From Tetragonia tetragonoides (lineage: Eukaryota > Streptophyta > Magnoliopsida > Caryophyllales > Aizoaceae), in the NCBI GenBank assembly GCA_038025085.1, contig CM076153.1, positions 3,658,001 to 3,722,000 of the forward strand: a stretch of 64,000 nucleotides of DNA. Direction: 5' to 3'. A program made the position numbers and the translations under genes. Positions 1 to 11,498 of the stretch are shown piece by piece (within the stretch, counting starts at the first letter, position 1; every line of letters starts with the position of its first letter). The notes beneath the pieces were generated by a model that worked only from the letters and a program-made list of their open reading frames with translations, was not told where the DNA came from and did not search any database.

Positions 1-679
1 GTCTCCTATTCCTTTCTCAAAAAAAAAAAAAAAAAAACAACTGCATCAGCCTATTTGTGCTCCCCTTGACCCCCTTAGAAAAAAAAGAAATTACCAAATC
101 AAATCACTTAAATCATCCAATAGACCAACACTAATTGCGTCAAACAAAATAAAAAGGGTACAGTTTTAGGGGTGAAATGAATAAACTGAACTAAATTCAA
201 CACTAGTGAATTGAAATGAACAAAACTTAATTGATCTGAACACCACTTAACGGAATCAAACCCAACTTGCTATGTGAGACAAATGTATATTTTTGAACTG
301 AAAATAACATAACTGAACATAATTAAACTGAAATGAAATTACTAAATTGACACGAGATCACTCCTAAACTGACCAAATAAACTCTAAATATAACATACTA
401 AAAAGTCCTATGCGTCACTTGTGCTCTCACTGCTCCCTGACCCTAAAATAAATTAAAATACCCATTCATTAAAATCCCTTAAATCATGCAAATAGACCAA
501 AACTAATTAGGGTTAAACAAAACCAAAAATGGTGTCAGGCTAGTTGTTCCAACCACCGCAAGGGACAAAATGGTAATATAACATTTAACATCCCTTTTAA
601 ACTTGTCTTTCTACTTTCTCTCCTCCAAATCACTCTCTCACACACCCAGAAAAACCTCTATCTCCTCCACAAAATATCG
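1..679. other. Upstream intergenic region of the DUF538 gene
   Basis: AT-rich non-coding DNA with an A-run near position 20 and loosely repeated words of the type CTGAACT/AACTGAA between about 180 and 380. No credible ORF or RNA gene was seen. The last 100 bases are pyrimidine-rich (CTTTCTCTCCTCC), as is common in plant 5' untranslated leaders, and probably hold the leader of the gene starting at 680. Confidence 0.5.
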
Positions 680-1555
680 ATGGCTATACCTAAAATCTTT
701 CCCTCTAAACTCTCCTTACTTCTACTGACAATCTCTCTATTATTCTCACTTTCTCTCTCCTCCACAACTACAGTCCACGATCTCCTGAAGAAAAAGGGCC
801 TCCCAGCAGGGTTACTTCCAAAAGAGGTAAAATCATACGAATATAACGACGAAAATGGCTTATTGGAAGTATTTCTTGACGGTCCATGTTTAACCAAATT
901 CGAAAACAGGGTATATTTTGAGAGTGTTGTGAGGGCTAATCTTAGCTACGGTGAGCTTATGGCTGTTGAGGGTTTGTCTCAAGAAGAGCTTTTTATTTGG
1001 TTGCCTGTTAAAGAGATCGCTGTTAGTGACCCTAAATCTGGGATTATCTTGTTTGACATTGGTATGGCTCAAAAGCAATTCTCTTTGTCACTGTTTGAAG
1101 ATCCACCTAGTTGCAAATCCCAACAAGGTAATACTAATTAATAACCCAGTTCTTATTTTTGCTTTAATTGAATTGGGTATCTGTTATTTTCTGCTAATTT
1201 GATCAATTTGTGAATGTCAATTTCTCAATTTGGTTCTGGATTCTCTGGGTTTGTACTTACTGATTAGCTAGCCTGTCTGTCATCTTAGGAAATTAGAAAT
1301 TAGGGGTTGTTTGATTTTGGGCAAGTTTTAATTTCCTTGCCAATTTGGTGCAAAATTGAAAGATTATTGTTCATAAATTCCGGAATTTCTGGTCAAAAGC
1401 TTATGTTTAATTGATGCAAGTTAGTTAATTTATGGGTATGATACGTTTTTATTAATATTCGTAATTTAAAGCGTTAATGAAATATAGTGTATTTTCGTAC
1501 AGGGTATATAAGCTATAGTGGAAGGAAAGACAAAGGAATTGGAGTTCAAAGATGA
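680..1555 (+). CDS. DUF538 family secreted protein
   Basis: A small plant-specific DUF538 protein; the family is of poorly defined function. The first ~27 residues form a signal peptide (basic start, then a Leu/Ser-rich hydrophobic run). The mature part has the family pattern: VHDLLKKKGLPAGLLPKEV, then FLDGPC, a YGELMAVEGLSQEELFIWLPV block, and KQFSLSLFEDPPSC near the end. Two 3' ends are possible. Read without splicing, the frame stops at 1141 (153 residues, ending QQGNTN). Alternatively a donor after 1127 (CAACAAG|GTAATA) joins an acceptor before 1503 (CGTACAG|GGTATA), stopping at 1555 (exons 680-1127 and 1503-1555; 166 residues, ending in a basic tail GRKDKGIGVQR). I prefer the spliced form because the phase fits and relatives often carry a basic tail. 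The family call is firm; the 3' end is not. Confidence 0.85.
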
Positions 1556-1606
1556 AGAAGGCAACCACTATGTGATATTTCTATCTCTTATATGTGGTTT
1601 GATGAT

Positions 1607-1640
<34 letters not shown>

Positions 1641-3027
1641 TATGGGTTACTAATTACTAAAGTGTGTAGGGTGGGGGTGGTTAGATAAAGTTGTATAGAT
1701 CCAGAAATTTTGGGTATCAAATTTTGAGAATGTTTGAGAGATTTTATTCATATATCTTTCTTTTTTCTTTTTTTTTTGGCAGATTTTGTTACTAATTCCT
1801 TTGATTTCGCAGCTAGTTGAGTTCTCTATATGAATTAGTAGGAGTAAAGACTGTTTTTATTCCAAGTGGTTAGAGTCGAAAGTTACGGAAGTCCAAACGT
1901 AAGACTGCAAATTAATAGGACCTAACTCTAATGCTAAAACCTTAAAAAACAGTCAAGGCATTCAATGTTTGATGATAAGTTCATAAATATTAACGAAAAC
2001 CGATTGATGTTGTCAGATGGTGGAAGGACTGAAAACCATTTACTCCATACTGTCGATTTGAGCTCCATGGAGTAAATGGAAGCTCCTCAAAACAAATAAA
2101 TGCAAAAATTCTAGTATAGTAGAAGAACAAGGATACCCATATTGCTAAATTTTCTTTAGGTCTTTGGGATGTAGGAGTTTTGATATTACACTCACGATCA
2201 CACGTCGAGTGTGTTTCTTTTTCATAGAAATGACTGAACTGAACTTAAGTGGAATAGAACAGTCGACGATATTAAGAGGAGATGTTCTATTTCCTGATGC
2301 TGCATCTTCTTCTTGTCATTTGTCAAAAAGGGAAAAAGGCAAAACTGAAAAAGATTACAAACAAATACTTAAATAAATGAAGGCTTGTGAATTGGCAAAT
2401 TAATGAAATAATGAAGATTGAATCCAGCTCTCACAATTGAAACATAGAAAGTTGTTCACCATAGGATCCTCTTGAAATTCCACTGTATGAAAATGAAAAT
2501 AGGTGGGTACATCTTTGCATGCTAAGCATGAAAGGTTGAGGGCTATGGGCTAGGCAATGGGCCAGCTCAAATAATTGCTATTATTAAGAAGTGGGTCCAT
2601 ATGATAATTCTCTTTTCTTGCTTTTTGGTGGAAAAAGTGGGTCCCACACGCTAATTTTGCTGGTTTGGTTGGCAAATGGAAAATGGCAAGCTGTATTTAT
2701 AAGTTGCAAGTGCAACTTTGTCCCCCAGCAATTGGACTTTAGCATAATTTCAGGGACTACCCATTCATATGAACCCGGGCTCACCTGCTTCTCATTTTTG
2801 ACTGCCAATATGAAATGAGATTTTTTGAATGGGAGTTTGAAGATGATGCCTGTTACTGTTATTACTGTAAAGGAGCATGTGAGCTCTGCCCCCACTCATC
2901 CACAATATTCTGTACATCATTTTCAACTGTAATTCAATTTGGGATCCAACATATACTCTTATGTAGGAATAGGATGATCTATTATTCTAATAAGAGACTA
3001 TCCGTAAAAATCAAAATAGTTGAGTTT

Positions 3028-3246
3028 AAACTAAGGGGGTGTGGTTGATTGGTAGAGATTTATCTATTTTTAATCAAGGTTGAGGGTTCGAATTTCGCCT
3101 TAGTATGGAGCAACTATTCTTAAGTCCCTCGGCCAGCTGTCCCACTTTTTAAGGTGCTTACAAGTCAGGGCGACGAGATAATTACTATGGTCGATGATGG
3201 ATATTCGGTATGAATAGAAAAAAGAAAAAAGAAAAAAAGAAGAAGA
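3028..3246 (+). repeat. tRNA-derived SINE with 10-bp target duplication
   Basis: A 219-bp insertion flanked by AGTTGAGTTT at 3018-3027 and 3247-3256. Near its left end is a box-A-like stretch (GTGGTTGATTGGTAGAG, about 3040-3056) and about 30 bases on a box-B-like stretch (GGGTTCGAATTTCG, about 3083-3096), the internal RNA polymerase III promoter of tRNA-derived SINEs. The right end is an A-rich tail (AAAAAAGAAAAAAG). The 3' half matches the SINE at 30933-31060 in the same strand. Confidence 0.8.
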
Positions 3247-3609
3247 AGTTGAGTTTGTTATAGATAATTTATGAGAAATGGTAAAATTCACACGTTGTAG
3301 ATTAATACTCCGCAACTAGCCCGATTTACTAAAATTTCTAAAAGTAAAATAATACGATAAAATTAATATGTTGTGAATTTGTTGTTTTACATTACACATT
3401 AATGAAATTATGAGTTGAGAGCTGAGACTCATTATTATTAGTGTTCTCTTCAAGTTAAAACAATTAATTAAAATGAACTGAATAATAGTATGTGAGATTA
3501 AATATGTTGCAGATTTGCCTCGAGTTAAATTGAAGTGAATAACCTGAATTGAATTACTATGAAAGTGAAAACAAATGGAGTATAATTATTGGAGAATAAT
3601 ACATCCACC

Positions 3610-3758
3610 CACTGGGTTGGCAACCCACCTTCCATATGTATCTATCTCTCTCCTCAATTTTCAAATTCTCTCTTCTCTATTCCCAAAAAATGCATTTAAA
3701 GTAGGAGAGAGATAGATACAAAGAAAATGTGGGTTATTCACCCACTGAGTCAACCAAA
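3610..3758. repeat. Fold-back hairpin (short MITE or hairpin RNA candidate)
   Basis: Two arms about 50 bases long are near-complementary around a ~45-base loop. Inner arms: GTATCTATCTCTCTCC at 3637-3652 and GGAGAGAGATAGATAC at about 3704-3719, a perfect 16-base inverted repeat. Outer arms: CTGGGTTGGCAACCCAC against GTGGGTTATTCACCCAC. No target duplication was found, so it may be a small MITE or simply an inverted repeat. Confidence 0.5.
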
Positions 3759-5202
3759 CATTTTCCATAATTATTTGTAATTTACATAACAAATGGAGTA
3801 TAGATATTTCCAAAGTGCAGATTGTTTCTGCCATTGAGATAAGGAGTAGTAATTAGTACAGTAATTATTTGTAATTACTCTCCTTGCTTGATAATAGCTG
3901 GACATCAACTTCAGCTGCATTACAAGGGGATTTTTGTCTTAAACAATGAAGACGCGCCATGCAATTTCCCATGGTATTTCATATGTTGTTTTCTTTGCCA
4001 ATAATTATGGTTGTCACCAATCATCTAATTTTATATAATATCGATCTCCTTTTTTTTTTTTCTCTGATTTTTTTTAATAAACTAATTCACAGTGCATTTG
4101 CTTGCTTGTCCCAAGAGGAAATGTCACTATATGTATTTATCGTTCTTCTTAATTATGCAGAGTCATTTCGTTTAGGAATCGGTCAATTGTTCATGTTTTG
4201 ACATTTTGTTGTATATGCTTGGCATAGTTTAGGTGTTTGAGTTGATGGGCAATAAAATGGTCGTATATATAAATTTAATAAAGACCCAATAATCAACCTC
4301 ATAGTTCCTCCATGTCCTATAAATAATATCTCGTACGGCATGATGCAAAAAATGATAACTTTTGTTCTTGATTATCCGAAAGCTAAAAAACGTGAATTAT
4401 AACATTTATTTTTGGCTTTGTGGAGTGTGATTGAGATTTTTGACCAAACTTTTTTGCAGTGATCAATTGTGATCCAATAATACCCACTGTGCCACAAAAA
4501 GGTTGCCCAGGTAACTAAACTCTGTACACATCTATAATTTTGGCGTTTGGTGTTTGGGTCCCTTAATGGGGGACTAGTGTTCAAACCTAATAGCAAACTA
4601 ATAACCAATCTCAACTTCTCAAGAACCTCCCAAATCCCCCAGGAAATTAGTAATGTCCTATGCCATATGGTCATATGACTATCAGCTCAGCCTAACTTCA
4701 AAATTTTCCCTATGAAAACCCACATTCATTTCACGTTGCAGTAACCAAGAATATAAATAACCGAGAACATAAAACTTTCCGGTAGAAGTTCTTTAAATCA
4801 AAAGAGTTTCTCAATTCAGTCCTTTCCAATCAACAACTGTGAATTGGAAGTCTGGCCATTTTGCTGACTGCTGTGTATAGTTTATCTTTTCATACTAGGG
4901 TGCTTTTCAGATAATTAACATCACACAAGAAATAGAAGAGCACCAGTTTACTGAACAACGGCAGCTCAAAACACTACTTCAAAGGAGTGGAGATGACTTT
5001 TCGAAAGGATTTCTATTAACCGTCTACCTTATTCATAAACTTACACTGTACAATAAAGAGTCCACGAAAGTACTAACACTCCCCTACAGGCATACAGAAA
5101 GCAGATACTATCAGCAACAGGTTCATAAGGCCCCTCGAAGAACTTTCTGCAATAGATGTGGCTGTAGCTTCGACAAATTAGACGCCTAAGGGTAAATGAA
5201 CT

Positions 5203-8200
5203 CTAACCCCGTTTCAAAACGATCACCATGATCACCATCATTGCCAATGCCATGAATGAACCTCCTGCAACAAAAGATCTGGAAGTTCCTTCAGAATATT
5301 CAGTTTTTTTCCCCACATCTGGCTCTGCGAACAAGCTCTGGACGAAATTAGACAAATTATTAACCATGTCCAGCACGGTAACCTTTACGTCCTCTATTAT
5401 AGCCATCAAACCCTCAGGTTTTGCAGATTCCTCAGCATCTGAAGAGTTTACAGAACTCCTTGGAGACTCCTGGACTTCAGTCTCGGAACCTGTAACTGTT
5501 GGACTTCAAATTACACTTGATAACCAGTGAAAGAACAAAAGCTAGGGAAACCCGGGGGGGGGGGTTGATAGGGCAGAGTACTGAAAAGTTCTTACACTTT
5601 TTCTCGGACTCGAGAAACTCCACCAAACTTGAGTTTTGCATCACAGCATTCCACACATTAGGATCACACACAATAGAAGCAACGACAGTCTGAGAATAAA
5701 GGGAAGTGAGAACATTTAAGGAGTTAAGAATTAACATACAAACATCTCATACAATGTATAAAGTCTCTTTACACAAACATCTCATACAATGTATAAAGTC
5801 TTCACGGGGTGTTTTGGAAGTGGGAATGGGGATAGGATTTGTCTTGGGGGATTTTGTGTATTTAGTCCCACTACCACATTCCGTTTGGGATAAATTGGAA
5901 ATTATAAAGTATTTTTACCAAAATGCCATTTTAAAAAAAGCACACATGAGTTGCAGTCATATGGTAATTTGGCTTTAAAAGTTCTATTCCTATCTCCAAT
6001 TACCAGTGACTCCCGTGGGATTAAAATGTGGGAATACTGAATAGAGGCGGCCTTTTAATCCCCATCCCTACCCCTTACACCAAACATGGGAATTCAAGAT
6101 CCTAAACTTCTAATCCGTATCCCAACCTCCTATTCTTAGTAAACGCCCCATCAAAGTACAAGGCAATTGTCGACTTTTTCTTAGATGGAAGTTGGATGAA
6201 GAATCACAGGCACTTGCTCTCTCAATCTCAATGTATTTGTGGTCTTACACTCTTACCATACAAAATCAACTTGTAGTGTCAACTATAGATTGTAACTCCT
6301 TCATTAGCATTCAATAATTAGAGCGACACCTCATGCAGAGCAATCACAGAAAATGTCCTAATGTATAATCATAAGCAAGTGCAATGATGCTTGTATTCTA
6401 TTTCAGGCAGCCAATTCATGCCTTTAATAGTAGTTTAATATTTCCTTCCCTATCTTCTCCATTTTTGCACTATCACTCTCTTATCCATTTGTGTGCTATC
6501 TCTCTTTATTGGTTGTCACCACGACCACTACACTACAAACCTCCTCTCTCCTCCTCTTCCAACTCTCTCCTCTCTTAGAGGCTGTTGTGCCAACTTATTT
6601 TCCACTTTTATTTTTCCTCTATGCTATATGGTACCTTGACTTTCCCCAATCCAACTAGAGCTGTCAAAATTTGATCTGACCCGAAAACTCGACCCATACC
6701 GACCCGAAAAGTCTGGGTCATGAACAAAGAATTCCAACTCAAAACCCGATGCATACCGAACCCGAAAAACCGATATTTATTGGGTCAAACCCGAACCCGC
6801 TCTGGGTCGACCCGTTGGGTTGGGACGTTCAAAATAAAACACCTCAACATGAGAAAAATGGATGACAATTGACTTTATCATATCAAAATTTCTAACATAT
6901 CAACTAACTTTGAGATTCATAATTTCATATTTCTCTTAAATAAGAGTTTTTCTATTACTTATGAAACGATTTTGACTAATTGTCATATTGGTATGGATTT
7001 TGATACTTCTTTTCCATTAGTAAAAACCCAATAACAGGTGAAAACCTTACGAAATATTTTTCAAGTAGATTAGAACCATATCTTTTATGTCTAATATTAA
7101 TATAGTATGGCAATTTTTTATTTTAAAGCTGAAAATAAAATTAATTATGCAATTATAACCAAATTAAAAAAATAACCGAACCCGAACACATTGGGTCATG
7201 AACAAGCTTTTCTCAACCCGAAAATAAAACGACCCGACCTGTTAAATGACCCGACCGAAAGTGACCGGACCCGAACCCGACCTGACCGACCTGTTTGACA
7301 CCTCTAAATCCAACTAACCTTGAACAAGTTGCTCCACCGATTATTAATCTTCAAGCAGATCAAATATCTGTACCAATTTCACAAAGGCAACAAAGAATAT
7401 CCTTCAAGGCATCATATGCCAGGCATAGATTTTTGATGTCCAAATCACTAATTACTAATCTCAATTAAAAAGTCTCTTCCTCTTCCAACTCTCAACTCCC
7501 AAACCCAACACATTCCACTTGATCCCGCGCCTCAATTCCTAGGATGAACAGAACAGTAAGCTGTACGAATGACAGAGAGATAGTGTGGAAAGAGCGGGGA
7601 CTTCTTCAAAGGTTTCATACTTCCATGCTTCTTAGTTATGTGGATAACCACCAATAGAGGAGGCATGAGGGCAACCAGCCAAAAGTCTTCTATAAATTAA
7701 CTGATTCCAGCAAAGTCTAGCTAATGGCAAATATTCATTTAAAACTTTATGGATTACGTGCATCAAGCTGAGCAGATAATGACAGCAAAGACTGATGAAA
7801 AATAAACTTATAACCTGAGCAGCCTGGTTCTCTTTGAGAAGCGTAAACGCCTGCACTGCACTTTTTGGAACAGATGAGTCGTGGGTGATGCAAGCTTTTG
7901 TTTCCTGAAGAGATGATAGTGAGCCCACACTTCCAGAAGACTTGGGTGAAGAAAAATATACCCTGGAAACAAGTAGCAGTCATATTGTGAATATCCTCTG
8001 TAAAATGTAGCCATATAGACAGGTGCACATTAAGATGAGAAGAAGAAACATTTATCAGTAGCATTTCTTTCTGCACTCCCTCCACAGTAAAATCATATCT
8101 TTGATCCTTATCATATCTCTTGGGCACAGAGCCGAAAGCAAAACTATGTGCCTTCAATTATTTCCACCCTCCCAGTAACTCCCGTCAGAGGCCTTCCAGC

Positions 8201-10030
8201 TTAATACTTGCAACTGTGATTGCCTCCTCTCCTTAATTTTGAGCTTTTAGCCCAGTTTTCATTTATTTCTCTTTTTTTCTCTACCCAGATAGGATTTATG
8301 ATCTGCTTGTCCAAGAGGGTGCCACATTTCACTTGAAGAAGAGGAAGAAGAGATATGGCATCAGGTTGTTTGCAAGGGAAAACAGAATCCTCCTCCCCCA
8401 ATTATCCATGAAAACAAAAGTTCAGACTTTCAGTTAATATACAATTTACCACTGTTCAATGCCAAGGGCCTTATTTTCAAGCAAGGTGGAAGGTTTCCAA
8501 CAGAAAAAGAGGTGATAGATACATTTTTTCAAGCAAGAACAAAGTTTCCAACAGTGAAGGAGGTGAAAATAAGAGGTCATCAAGTAAATTAATAAAAGGA
8601 AGAATCTATCTCTCATGCAGATACAAAAGAGAACTATCACCACACTAACATTGTGAATGTACAAGTTTCTAATCTACTGCCACATAGTGTTATGACCACA
8701 AAACCATCTTTGACAAAGACAAGTAATATTGCAAAAGAAAGCATGAGGGAGACGTTCAATACCCTTGCACAACAACGCATATGAAGAAAATTTCCTGTTT
8801 TTGCACCATAGAGGCAAAAACAATTAATGAGACGAAAAATGACAAAGCACAAATGCCTCTTTATAAGTTTACCAACTCCAAAACGTATTTGTGGCTATCT
8901 CTTCCTACTAATTTCAGAGGTCACACTTTTAGTAGAAGGCTGAGTTCCAAAAAACCACCATAAAAAGAACAAAGGGCACATCATCAATAAAAAGAGCAAC
9001 TTTCAAATTATAAGCAAATGAAAATATTATACTATCACTCAACAACAGAAAAAAAACAGTCAAAATACTCACAAGTGACATCCTCAAGTTCTGAAAATGC
9101 GAAAATGCTCTAGAAAGCCCTAATAGGGCACAGTTAACACTTACTTTATGAATCTCATATTAGTACATGTCTATTACTCCCTTCAAAGGTCAAATGATCA
9201 AGCACCTTGTAAGACAGACCCCTTTGATTAATCGGTAAAAGACTCTCCAATAACCATGACATTAATCCCACTCATAGAACAAACAATCACAAACATCACT
9301 TCCAAATGTGAGGCAGAAATGTTAATTAAAGTAATGAAACTAAACCTATATTTCTCATTTACATCACGTCCCAAGTCAAATAATCTGAGAAACCCACCTC
9401 TCAAAGAAAAAACCTTTCCCAAATTTTTTCCCTTTACTGTTTCATTCTTCAAATGACAATTAATTTTCCCAGATCATTCCAAATTCAATCACAAAAAATA
9501 AACAAATACACTTCATTCATTATTCATTCTTCATTACACAAAATCAAAATTCACTCAATGGACACAATAGCACAAACCCAATTTTAGACCTTTTCTGAAA
9601 AATAGCCAATAATTCAATAAAAATGCTTAGCCAATAAATCAAGATCTCAAAAAATAGAAATATATTACTACACTTACTTATCAAGAGCATCTTTGAGTTC
9701 AGAAGTAGCTTCCTTAGCTTCCTCAAGAGTAGGAACAGGTCCAAACACAACCCTAGGACTAACTGAGCCAATCTTATCGACAATCAAATCATCATCAGAA
9801 GCACCAGCAAATTCCCAATCATCAACTTCCCAAACCGGCCTCTGAACCGCCTGGCCCACCTTGAAACCACTACCGGTCTGCTCTGGCGCCGACACGGTCG
9901 AAACGGACACGGGGAGTATTGCCTTCCGTGTTGCCAACGTGTCCGCTACAGCCCCGCCACGTCGGCCGCTTGTCATCACACCGATCCCGGCCACCTTCGC
10001 CGCAGCCCTCATCGCTCCGCCACCCCCCAT
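5203..10030 (-). CDS. Conserved plant protein with C-terminal membrane anchor
   Basis: Exons on the minus strand: 10030-9678, 7962-7815, 5689-5596, 5489-5203, all GT-AG and in phase; 293 residues. I recognise it as a land-plant family of unknown function (close to what is annotated as UCP012943-type conserved protein). Marks are the start MGGGGAMRAAAKVAGIGV, a middle VDDWEFAG, PRVVFGPVPTLEEAKEATSELKDALDK across the first junction, and TVVASIVCDPNVWNAVMQN in exon 3. The last ~24 residues (GSFMALAMMVIMVIVLKRG) form one hydrophobic segment ending in basic residues, consistent with a tail anchor. The second exon joins by AA|G and the third by T|GT, which fixes the boundaries. Intron 2 (2.1 kb) carries two transposon-like insertions. 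Structure is well supported; no biochemical role can be given. Confidence 0.87.
5735..5797. repeat. Short tandem duplication in intron
   Basis: A unit of about 35 bases beginning ACATCTCATACAATGTATAA occurs twice in direct order, immediately left of the TIR element at 5798. It lies in intron 2 of the tail-anchored protein gene just upstream (in transcript sense) of the exon 3 acceptor. Confidence 0.6.
5798..6151. mobile_element. TIR element (MITE-like) in intron
   Basis: The ends are inverted: left CGGGGTGTTT, right AAACGCCCCA. Inside, GGAATGGGGATAGGA near the left is echoed by TCCCCATCCCTACC near the right. No ORF. Only a possible 3-bp TCA lies near both ends, so superfamily is uncertain (PIF/Harbinger or hAT type). 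It sits in intron 2 of the tail-anchored protein gene. Confidence 0.5.
6656..7306. mobile_element. hAT-type MITE with 8-bp target duplication
   Basis: A 651-bp insertion flanked by the perfect 8-bp duplication AATCCAAC at 6648-6655 and 7307-7314. Terminal inverted repeats: left TAGAGCTGTCAAA, right TTTGACACCTCTA, 12 of 13 matching. An 8-bp duplication and a TAGRG-type end point to the hAT superfamily. No transposase ORF, so non-autonomous. The subterminal parts are full of GACCCGAA/ACCCGACC words, while the centre is AT-rich. It lies in intron 2 of the tail-anchored protein gene. Confidence 0.85.
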
Positions 10031-10419
10031 TTTTCGATTCCGATGAGAGAGAGAGAATTAGGGCTTTATTTTAATGTGAAGATGAAAGATTTTTTCAGAG
10101 GGATTTTTGAAAGGGATAAAGTTTGTTTTATTGGAAATGTGGATATGCTTTTTATTTTGTAGCTTTCGTAAGAGCGAAGGATTTTTATCCCTTTTTTTGT
10201 TTCTTTATAATGTTGACGGTATTAGATGGAGCGGGATATGAGAACGATTTGTTGGCTTTTATCTGGGCAATTTGGAGGTTTCGGAATTTGGGGAGATTTC
10301 TTTTATGTGAGGGGCACTTAAGAAGTTGACCAAGTACAAGAGATCTTTTTGACAGGAAATAGTGCTACCCCTCCGGCCCTACATTCCAAAATATATTACC
10401 CACTTCTTCTTAGCACGTA

Positions 10420-10647
10420 GGTTCTGTTTGATTCATCTTAAATTCAGTTCAATCCAGTTGATAACTTTTTATCACTCGAATAACTTTTTATTTCGAAATC
10501 AATTATTGATGATAACTATGTCATGCGCATTCTCAAAACATACTTTCAAATGAGTCCAATATTAAATATGCTTGGACGAATTTTAAATGGTAAATGATCA
10601 AGTTAAGAAAATCAATTTAATTTTATCCAAGTAAATCAAACGGAGCC
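10420..10647. mobile_element. Small TIR element (MITE)
   Basis: Left end GGTTCTGTTTGATT and right end AATCAAACGGAGCC are inverted repeats with two mismatches. GTA flanks both sides (10417-10419 and 10648-10650) as a possible 3-bp target duplication. 228 bp, AT-rich, no ORF. PIF/Harbinger-like is plausible from size and a 3-bp duplication, but GTA is not the usual TWA target. Confidence 0.6.
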
Positions 10648-11052
10648 GTAGTTTTATGGAAGTTGATTTTGAAACAAATAATTCCATTCCTTTAAAGTTA
10701 CAAACGCCCTGAAAGTCACTCCTTAAGTGAATTTCATGCCAAATTCCTTGATTTTCTTCCCATTTTACCCTCACGTGACTTTTAAATGATTTGACCAAAT
10801 AATTAAAAACTGATTTGACCAAGCTTTTATTTATCTATTTGTAATTAAATTGTTTGACCAAATAAACCCAAAAATTTCCCCCTTTCCCAAAACACTCAAC
10901 TTTCCTCTCTTCTCCCTCTCTTCTCCCTCGATCTGTTCTCCCTCTACCATTAATTGTGCATATCGTAGTAGTTGAGAAGCGAAAAAACTTTGGTGACGTA
11001 CTCGTACCCTTGTATTGGAGTCCTTTTTGAAGGACTTTAATCAGTTTGTTTG

Positions 11053-11330
11053 ATGATGGCGGATGAATTACTGGCAGATTAGGAAAATTTGAGGTTAATT
11101 AATGAACAAGAATAAGTTATAGGGGGCTCATCTTTGAATGGGTGTACGGATGATGACAAGGTTTTGCTTTAGCATGCTTCTTTTAAGTGAAAGTGGAACA
11201 TTGGAAAACTTCATACTGGTGAGTCTTTGAATGCTGGGGCTCTTAAGCGAATCTTGGGGCAAATTTGGAAGCTTATGGAGGGTGTATCAATTATGAGTTA
11301 ATCTTTTCTTATTTCAATTTCTATGGTAAA
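11053..11330 (+). pseudogene. Decayed DUF4283-like (LINE gag-type) fragment
   Basis: Conceptual translation beginning ATGGCGGATGAATTACTGGC gives MADELLAD, stop, ENLRLINEQE, and further on words resembling the IWKL-EGV and FLFQF-type pattern of the DUF4283 N-terminal region found in plant LINE ORF1 and zinc-knuckle proteins. Several in-frame stops and at least one frame change mean it is not functional. It lies wholly inside the long-TIR element, so it may be captured cargo. The identification is from remembered pattern only. Confidence 0.4.
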
Positions 11331-11408
11331 AATTCCTCGATCCAGGTTCGTGCTTCAAAAATAATTTGTTACGCTAGCTCCAAAAAGATAGATAACATTA
11401 TTAAGTTA

Positions 11409-11410
<2 letters not shown>

Positions 11411-11496
<86 letters not shown>
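11411..11496. repeat. (GA)43 microsatellite
   Basis: Uninterrupted GA dinucleotides for about 86 bases within long-TIR copy 1. A short CT run sits at the corresponding (inverted) place in copy 2 (about 60810), so the tract probably grew from a seed present in the parent element. Confidence 0.95.

Positions 11497-11498
<2 letters not shown>

Larger units (their letters stand above)
1556..5202. other. Intergenic region, DUF538 gene to tail-anchored protein gene
   Basis: About 3.6 kb without a supported gene. It holds the 3' untranslated part of the DUF538 gene (including an ATG/GAT microsatellite near 1612-1638), a full-length SINE at 3028-3246 and a fold-back hairpin at about 3610-3758. Short ORFs at 2584-3048, 3959-4201 and 4372-4674 show no family signature or exon-like junctions and look like chance. 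Towards 5203 lies the 3' untranslated region of the minus-strand gene. Confidence 0.5.

Noticed and set aside
7632..8157. ORFs of 98 and 136 residues on the minus strand
   Set aside because: Only 7962-7815 is coding (exon 2 of the tail-anchored protein gene); the extensions run into introns or other frames.
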